From CAZJFH01 sp964545205 (GTDB taxonomy: Bacteria; Pseudomonadota; Alphaproteobacteria; Rhodospirillales; Magnetospirillaceae), in NCBI GenBank assembly GCA_964545205.1, contig CAZJFH010000017.1:15606-79605 (forward strand): DNA of 64,000 bases, read 5' to 3'. The notes beneath the pieces were generated by a model. The model was not told where the DNA came from and did no database searches. It saw only the letters and a list, made by a program, of their open reading frames with translations. Numbering within the stretch: the first letter of the stretch is position 1; every line of letters starts with the position of its first letter. Made by a program: the position numbers and the translations under genes. This document shows, piece after piece, positions 59,619 to 64,000 of the stretch.

Positions 59619-59632
59619 TTAACCCAGATCAA
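59619..59632 (+). promoter_or_regulatory. NNR/Fnr-type box TTAACCCAGATCAA
   Basis: TTAAC-CCAG-ATCAA, 56 bp before the dodecin start. Same orientation and near-constant distance as for the NifX-like and acs boxes. Confidence 0.72.
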
Positions 59633-59687
59633 CTCGCGGCGCCGCCGGCGATCCCACACTGTTTCGCGAACGAGCACGGAGGAGACC

Positions 59688-59894
59688 ATGTCGACGAAGA
59701 AGGTGATCGAGGTCCTGGCGGAATCGCCGGATAGCTGGGAGGCGGCGGCGCAGAAGGCGGTGGACGACGCCGCCAGGAGCCTGCACGGCATCACCTCGGT
59801 CTACATCAAGGAGTTCGAGGCCAAGGTCGAGAACGACCGCATCACCAGTTACCGCATCAACGCGAAGGTCACCTTCGCGATCGACAACACGTGA
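59688..59894 (+). CDS. Dodecin
   Basis: 68 aa from ATG 59688 (GGAGGAG upstream). Complete dodecin: VIEVLAESPDSWEAAAQKAVDDAARSLHGITSVYIKEFEAKVENDRITSYRINAKVTFAID. Dodecins assemble as hollow 12-mers that bind and store flavins (or CoA in some bacteria). The Fnr-type box indicates induction when oxygen is low. A candidate sRNA or terminator follows. Confidence 0.92.
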   Translation: MSTKKVIEVLAESPDSWEAAAQKAVDDAARSLHGITSVYIKEFEAKVENDRITSYRINAKVTFAIDNT

Positions 59895-60000
59895 CGCGGT
59901 GACGTTGCCGAGCGGCGGTAGGCGGCCATCCGTCCTTCCGACCTGCAAAGGGGCGCGGCGGGTGCGCGCCGAATGCGCTTGACAAAATAAGTAATTTGGT

Positions 60001-60097
60001 GCCGAATTGCCGAAACCGCCGGCTCATCCCCCACGTCTCCCCCCGAATGGAGCCGGCGCGAGCCTCGAGAAGCCCCGTTCCCGGCGGGGCTTCTTTT
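60001..60097 (+). ncRNA. Candidate small RNA with C-rich loop
   Basis: A -35-like TTGACA lies at 59979-59984; the -10 is not clear. Downstream is a stem GCCGGCTCAT / ATGGAGCCGGC (60018-60057, one bulge) holding a 19-nt loop with two C-runs, CCCCCACGTCTCCCCCCGA, then a perfect intrinsic terminator. Exposed C-rich (anti-Shine-Dalgarno-like) loops typify several alphaproteobacterial sRNAs. The alternative is that these are the 3' UTR of dodecin, 100 bp upstream. No ORF is present in 59895-60113. Confidence 0.5.
60069..60097 (+). terminator. Rho-independent terminator
   Basis: GAAGCCCCG and CGGGGCTTC form a perfect 9-bp stem with a 7-nt loop, followed by TTTT. It ends the dodecin transcript and/or the candidate sRNA, and separates them from the convergent HlyIII gene. 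Confidence 0.88.
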
Positions 60098-60113
60098 ATG
60101 CGCGTCAGGCGCC

Positions 60114-60764
60114 TCAGCCGGTCTCGATCGCCACGACGGCGAAATGGCATCCGGCCGCGATCACGACCAGCGCGTGCCAGGCGGCGTTGTGGAAGGGAAC
60201 GGAATCCATCATGTGGACCGCGGCGCCCACGGTGTAGAGCACGCCGCCCGCCGCGAGCAGCGCCAGCGACGGTGCCGACATGGCGCCGATCAGCGGCGCC
60301 GCGGCGGCCAGCACCGCCCAGCCCAGACCGAGATAAAGCACCATGCCGACGCGTTCGAACCGGCGCGGGAAGGCCAGCTTGAAGCCGGCGCCGCCGGCCG
60401 AGGCGATCCAGACGGCGCCCAGCGGCGGCGGTTCGGGGGCGTCGGCGCCGGCGGCGGCGAAGCCGGTGAAGGTGCCGGCGATCATCACGAACACCATCGC
60501 GTGGTCGACGCGGCGGAGCCGTTCCTTCAGCATCCCCGGCGGGGTCAGGTTGTAGGCCGCCGACAGCGTCAGGGTGCCGCTCAGCGCCGCGGCATAGACG
60601 GCCAGCAGCATCAGTTGCGGCGTCGGCATGGCGCCGGCGCGGGTGGCGAGCAGCCAGGCGCCGGCCAGCGCGGCCGCGCCGACGCCGAGCACGTGGACGG
60701 TGGTGTCCGCCAGCCGTTCGCGCGGCGTGTATCGGGGAAAGCGGGCAAGCTCGTGCGGACTCAT
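60114..60764 (-). CDS. Hemolysin III / PAQR-family membrane protein
   Basis: 216 aa, seven membrane helices. HlyIII pattern: RLADTTVHVLGVGAAA near the start, LTLSAAYNLTP, RVDHAMVFVMIAGTFTGF and VPFHNAAWHALVVIAAGCHFAVV, with His/Asp/Ser residues that bind zinc in the PAQR superfamily. The function in bacteria is unclear; hydrolase activity towards lipids is suspected. Confidence 0.85.
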   Translation of the reverse strand: MSPHELARFPRYTPRERLADTTVHVLGVGAAALAGAWLLATRAGAMPTPQLMLLAVYAAALSGTLTLSAAYNLTPPGMLKERLRRVDHAMVFVMIAGTFTGFAAAGADAPEPPPLGAVWIASAGGAGFKLAFPRRFERVGMVLYLGLGWAVLAAAAPLIGAMSAPSLALLAAGGVLYTVGAAVHMMDSVPFHNAAWHALVVIAAGCHFAVVAIETG

Positions 60765-60876
60765 GCTCCGGTCAGCATAGCGATCGGCGCCGGCGCCGGG
60801 GCCGGCGCGGAGGGGGAGGGGATCGTCCGTCGGCCGATCTCGAAAGGGGACACCCAGCCGGTTTCTCCGCGGCCTC

Positions 60877-61011
60877 TCAGCCGATGACCTCCATCGCCAT
60901 CGCGCGCCACTGGGCGCGGGTCAGCGGCAACGGCTGCGGCTTGGATCCGGCGCCGGGCGCGGCGGCGGGCCGGGCGATCTGGGGCGGGGTGTCGGCCTGG
61001 TGTTTCGACAT
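60877..61011 (-). CDS. Small hypothetical protein (44 aa)
   Basis: 44 aa from ATG 61011, with GAGGGA five bases upstream. Polar and Pro/Ala-rich, ending in RAQWRAMAMEVIG. No recognised family. The ribosome site is the main support; it lies 112 bp upstream of the HlyIII gene on the same strand. The region from 61012 to 61286 contains no evident gene. Confidence 0.4.
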   Translation of the reverse strand: MSKHQADTPPQIARPAAAPGAGSKPQPLPLTRAQWRAMAMEVIG

Positions 61012-61286
61012 GGCATCCCTCGGCGAATCCTGCACGATCAGTGGAGGTGGCGTCGCCGCCAGGGGGCTGCAATTGGACCTTCGATCCCGCCCGAGGCGAT
61101 ATCGGCCGGTACCATTCGAGACGGGGGAGTATGACTTCGTGGCGGCTCCTTGCGGATGATCAGGCCGGCCGGCGCGCTCCCGAGCGCGAGGTGGGTGGAC
61201 GTCGACGCCGAGGAAACAACCGGCGGCCTCGACGGTTCTATCTACGACCGCGGGACCGGTCCTGCGGACGAACTCCAGGAGGTCAC

Positions 61287-61829
61287 ATGGCACGAGGACT
61301 CATTTCGATGGCGGCGTTCGCCGGCGGCACGGTGGCGGCGCTGCTGGCGTCGCGGCTGCTGCCGCCGCTGGTCGCCCAGGGCGTCGGGCCTCTGCGCGAC
61401 AGCGGCGACCCCTTCGAGTCGCTGATCCGCGACCATCGCCATTTCGAGGAACTGCTGCACGAGATGACGCGCACGGACATCGGCGCCTTGCGCCGGGGCA
61501 TGCTGCTGCAGCGGCTCAAGCGCGGCCTGACCAAACACGCGCTGGCCGAGGAGGACGTGGTCTATCCGTTGCTGCACGAGCACCGGCACGAGCCCGACGG
61601 GCTGTACGCGGACCATGCCGAGATCAAGATGCACCTGCACGCCCTCGAGCAGATCCCGAAGGACGATCCGCGCTGGACGGCGCGGGTGCGGCAACTGCAG
61701 TCGGTGATCACCGAGCATGCCCGGCTCGAGGAGCAGGTCGAGTTCCCGCGGCTGCGGGCGGCGATGGACGACGAGGAGAGTTCGCTGGCCGCCCGTCACG
61801 TCCACCGCGAGCGGGCGATGGTGCTTTAG
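61287..61829 (+). CDS. Hemerythrin HHE protein with N-terminal membrane anchor
   Basis: 180 aa from ATG 61287 (CCAGGAGG upstream). An N-terminal hydrophobic helix (LISMAAFAGGTVAALLASRLLPPLV) is followed by an HHE four-helix bundle with ligands in LIRDHRHFEELLHEM, LTKHALAEEDVVYPLLHEHRHE, YADHAEIKMHLHALEQI and ITEHARLEEQVEFPRL. Anchored hemerythrins may supply or sense O2/NO at the membrane. Third of three hemerythrins within this window. Confidence 0.85.
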   Translation: MARGLISMAAFAGGTVAALLASRLLPPLVAQGVGPLRDSGDPFESLIRDHRHFEELLHEMTRTDIGALRRGMLLQRLKRGLTKHALAEEDVVYPLLHEHRHEPDGLYADHAEIKMHLHALEQIPKDDPRWTARVRQLQSVITEHARLEEQVEFPRLRAAMDDEESSLAARHVHRERAMVL

Positions 61830-61853
61830 GCAAAACGCGGGCGGAGGAAGGCC

Positions 61854-61885
61854 GGAGCATGTTCCGTGCGAACGGAACGTGCTCC
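61854..61885. repeat. Intergenic palindrome
   Basis: GGAGCATGTTCCGT and ACGGAACGTGCTCC form a 14-bp stem (one G-T) around GCGA, between the ends of the HHE gene and a convergent small gene. Palindromes of the GAGCATGTTCCG type recur between genes in alphaproteobacteria; here it probably marks both transcript ends. Confidence 0.6.
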
Positions 61886-61888
61886 GGG

Positions 61889-62092
61889 CTAATGGCCGGC
61901 CCGCCGGGTCCGGTCGTTGGCCGGCGCGCCGCCGTCGTCCATCGTCTCGAAGGGCGCCACGCCCAGCGGCCGGCTTTGGCGCTCGATCTCGGCGATCGCG
62001 GTGGCGACCCGCGCGGCAAGCTCGTGATTGCCTTCGCTGCTCAGTTCTTCCCGCAACGCCGACAGGCGGGCGATAAGCTTCTTCGGTTCCAT
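61889..62092 (-). CDS. Small helical hypothetical protein (67 aa)
   Basis: 67 aa from ATG 62092; an in-frame ATG at 62140 would add 16 residues, and neither has a strong ribosome site. A helical Glu/Arg/Ala-rich body (KKLIARLSALREELSSEGNHELAARVATAIAEIERQ) suggests a small coiled-coil protein, with a disordered tail. Unrecognised. Confidence 0.5.
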   Translation of the reverse strand: MEPKKLIARLSALREELSSEGNHELAARVATAIAEIERQSRPLGVAPFETMDDGGAPANDRTRRAGH

Positions 62093-62172
62093 GGCCGCAA
62101 GGTGGGGCGTCCGCGGGGCCCGGTCATCATCCAATGGCATTATCGCGGGTGCGCCGTGCGGCGCGCATTCGG

Positions 62173-63177
62173 TTAGAATCGAAGACTGACGCTGACCGCT
62201 CCGAAATGGTCGACGCCGTCCTGCTGCTGGAATTCCGGCGTCCGCACGACGTGGGTGTAGGCCAGGCGCACCGGGCCCCAGGCCAGCGCGATGCCGGCCT
62301 GGAGGTCGGCGACGGCGGGAATGCGGTCGATGGCGGTGTCGCGGCCGCCGAAGGTGTTGCCTTCCAGGAACATGTCGTGGGCGACCAGCCGCCCCTCGAG
62401 TCCCGCGAACAGATACCAGCCGATGCCGCGCTGCGGCACGAAGAAGCCGCTGCCGGGCAGCGACGGCTGGATGCGCAGCGGGCCGTAGTCGTGCGGCAGG
62501 TCCCAGCCGAAGCGCACCGTGGCGCCGGCGTTGGCATAGACGTAGACGTTGCCGACCGCGCCGCCGACATGCGGCGTCACGTCCAGGCTGAAGCCGCCGA
62601 TGTCGGCGGCGAGCGCCTGGCGCCACTGGCGCTGCCAGGTCAGCAGGATCGCCGGCTCGTTCTCGAGCTGGCTGTCCCAGCCGCGCGGCTCGGGGGAGCC
62701 GACGATCTCGTGAACGATCTTCTGCGCCTCCTCGGCATAGGACGCGGGGCCGACGACGCCGAGCGACAGCTCGACGCTGTCCAGCCGCTCGCCGGTGTCG
62801 GCGACCAGACCGGCGGCGACATAGGCCCAGCCGGCGTAGGGGCGGTCGTCGCGCGGCGGGTTGGGCAGGCGGATGTCGGACGGCGTGAACATGCTCTGGC
62901 CCAGCGCGAAGCCGGCGCGCATCTGGCCGTGGTCGGGGAAGAAGGGCAGGGCGGTGGCGGCCTGGAACAGCCAGTCGGGCACCGCCTTGGGCGTCGAGAC
63001 GTAGGCGGCGCGGATGCCGTTGGTGTAGTGGTTGTCCTTGTTCGAGAACAGGTCGTTCTCGAGGGTCAGGGAGAAGGTGCCGATATCGGCTTCCGCCTCC
63101 GACTCGGCGCGCGCCGCGCCCGCGGCCGCCATGCCGGCCAGCGTCGCCGTCACCATCGCCGCCCAGACTCGCCGCAT
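62173..63177 (-). CDS. LpxR-like lipid A deacylase (DUF2219) outer-membrane protein
   Basis: 334 aa from ATG 63177 (GAGGGG upstream). A signal peptide cut near GAARA-E is followed by the family hallmark LTLENDLFSNKDNHYTNGIRAAY and an Arg/Gly-rich beta-barrel, with GNVYVYANAGATVRFGWDLPHDYGP and a C-terminal Phe (SVSLRF) as in outer-membrane barrels. LpxR removes 3'-acyloxyacyl chains from lipid A in Salmonella; here the exact lipid A chemistry cannot be read. Confidence 0.85.
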   Translation of the reverse strand: MRRVWAAMVTATLAGMAAAGAARAESEAEADIGTFSLTLENDLFSNKDNHYTNGIRAAYVSTPKAVPDWLFQAATALPFFPDHGQMRAGFALGQSMFTPSDIRLPNPPRDDRPYAGWAYVAAGLVADTGERLDSVELSLGVVGPASYAEEAQKIVHEIVGSPEPRGWDSQLENEPAILLTWQRQWRQALAADIGGFSLDVTPHVGGAVGNVYVYANAGATVRFGWDLPHDYGPLRIQPSLPGSGFFVPQRGIGWYLFAGLEGRLVAHDMFLEGNTFGGRDTAIDRIPAVADLQAGIALAWGPVRLAYTHVVRTPEFQQQDGVDHFGAVSVSLRF

Positions 63178-63319
63178 TCCGTCGCCCCTCAGTAGCACAG
63201 CCGATATCCCGCTATAATCGATTTGGCCGCCTGCGGGAATTGGACTAAGGCCGATTCTCGGGTGAAATCGTCGGATGATGCCGCTATAGTTCGCGCTTCC
63301 AGCGACCGGATCGAGAAGA

Positions 63320-63709
63320 ATGCCCTGGAGTCACGCCCTCAGCGTCGACGTAAGTTCCCTTGACGCCGAACACGAAGCGATCGTCCGCGGTCTCGAGAAC
63401 CTGTGCTCGGATCTCGACGCCCGAATCGCACCGCAGCAGTTCATCGCCGGGCTGGACGATCTGATCGAGCAGGTCGGGCGGCATTTCACCCACGAGGAAC
63501 GGGTGATGCGCAACATCCGCCTGCCGGACTTCGATTCGCACCGCTCGGTGCACGAATCGTTGATGAACGAGCTGCGCAGCTTCCGCGCCGGCGTCGCCCG
63601 GGACGGCGGCCAGCGCTCGGCCTCCGAGATCAAGACCTACCTGCGCTACTGGCTGTTCCACCACATCCATCAGGACGACATGAAGATCCGCGAGCACCTG
63701 CACAGGTAG
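63320..63709 (+). CDS. Bacteriohemerythrin
   Basis: 129 aa, the classical bacteriohemerythrin length. Di-iron ligands: H in SLDAEHEAIVRGL, GRHFTHEERVMRNIRLPDFDSHRSVHESLM, and FHHIHQDDMKI at the end. Reversible O2 (or NO) binding, cytoplasmic. In this class the motif HxxxE-HxxxH-HxxxxD is intact. It stands alone; the 291 bp after it (63710-64000) contain no gene, only a GC-rich inverted repeat. Confidence 0.92.
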   Translation: MPWSHALSVDVSSLDAEHEAIVRGLENLCSDLDARIAPQQFIAGLDDLIEQVGRHFTHEERVMRNIRLPDFDSHRSVHESLMNELRSFRAGVARDGGQRSASEIKTYLRYWLFHHIHQDDMKIREHLHR

Positions 63710-63790
63710 CCGGATCGGACGCCAGGACGTAGGCGCCCTCGGCCCGCACCGCGGCCGACGGGCGTCCGTGCGGCCGGGACGGGAATCAAT

Positions 63791-63849
63791 CGCCCCCCGC
63801 GCCGGGAACAACGGGAGGGGGGAAATTCTCGTTGCGGGCGCGGGGGGCG
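63791..63849. repeat. GC-rich inverted repeat in the gene-free right end
   Basis: CGCCCCCCGCGCC pairs perfectly with GGCGCGGGGGGCG over a 33-nt loop. It may be a strong transcript-end hairpin for the hemerythrin or a regulatory site of a gene beyond the edge. Nothing else is visible in 63710-64000. Confidence 0.4.
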
Positions 63850-64000
63850 TTCCCGCCGCCGGCGCCTGACAGGGGGGATGCCGTGGCGGCCGATGGTTCG
63901 GCGGGAAGGCAAATCTCGGCTGTGGGTGGGGCTCGATGACGTGAGGGAAGGGATGCGGAGACGGCGCGCTCGCCGGAGATGATGCAAGGTCTCGAGGCAC

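Overview
The window is a GC-rich (by eye about 70 % G+C), densely packed bacterial chromosome segment with no rRNA, CRISPR array, phage or insertion sequence. YajQ, cytochrome c2, an A1-type caa3 oxidase, RlmE/Ppx, anaerobic ubiquinone genes (ubiT-U-V), hybrid kinases with an SHDLRQP H-box and many Crp/Fnr paralogues suggest an alphaproteobacterium, probably of the Rhodospirillales type, that lives across changing oxygen levels. The exact genus cannot be read from the sequence.

Layout. 0-8.5 kb: end of a Na+/Ca2+ exchanger, a hybrid histidine kinase converging on a NarL-type regulator, an EEP hydrolase overlapping a PLD-VTT membrane protein, a Sel1/peptidoglycan-binding protein and a stand-alone ATP-dependent DNA ligase. 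8.6-10.7 kb: cytochrome c2, a cytochrome c-Cu,Zn superoxide dismutase fusion and thioredoxin 2. 10.8-13.8 kb: membrane/stress proteins of the YqjD/YqjE kind and yajQ. 13.9-17.9 kb: two tandem Crp/Fnr regulators, a DUF2249 protein, a COX1-like membrane protein and a hemerythrin, probably a nitric oxide or low-oxygen module. 18-22 kb: a second SHDLRQP kinase/NarL regulator pair. 22-26 kb: mobB, a Crp/Fnr regulator and ubiTUV for oxygen-independent ubiquinone synthesis. 26-37 kb: a PilJ/PAS kinase, a YkgJ protein, a ModE-type operator and modABC, an M48 lipoprotein, ExoD, TerC with a structured leader, rlmE, ppx and tRNA-Gln(CUG).

37-44.5 kb is a caa3-type oxidase operon (coxB with fused cytochrome c, coxA, coxC, ctaG and two extra c-type cytochromes). 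44.7-48.8 kb holds transporters, a methyltransferase and small membrane proteins. 48.6-60 kb reads as a low-oxygen island: CBS-BON protein, a cysteine-bearing Fnr, a second Crp/Fnr, a NifX-like protein, phosphoribosyltransferase, a BCAM0308-family protein, an acyl-CoA synthetase-PDH E1/E2-ACP operon, coupled micro-ORFs and dodecin. 60-64 kb adds a candidate sRNA, a HlyIII protein, two hemerythrins and an LpxR-like outer-membrane protein.

The unifying signal is a 14-bp box of the form TTAAC-N4-ATCAA (NNR/Fnr type) upstream of at least five units: DUF2249/COX1-like, CBS-BON, NifX-like, acs-pdh-acp and dodecin. A near match precedes a micro-ORF pair, a half-conserved one lies upstream of fnr, and a related perfect palindrome lies before the ubiTUV-linked regulator. 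With five Crp/Fnr proteins encoded nearby, much of the window probably forms one oxygen/NO-responsive regulon. The most unusual single protein is the cytochrome c-SodC fusion; the most likely overlooked elements are a C-rich-loop sRNA near 60.05 kb and a mutually exclusive hairpin leader before terC.
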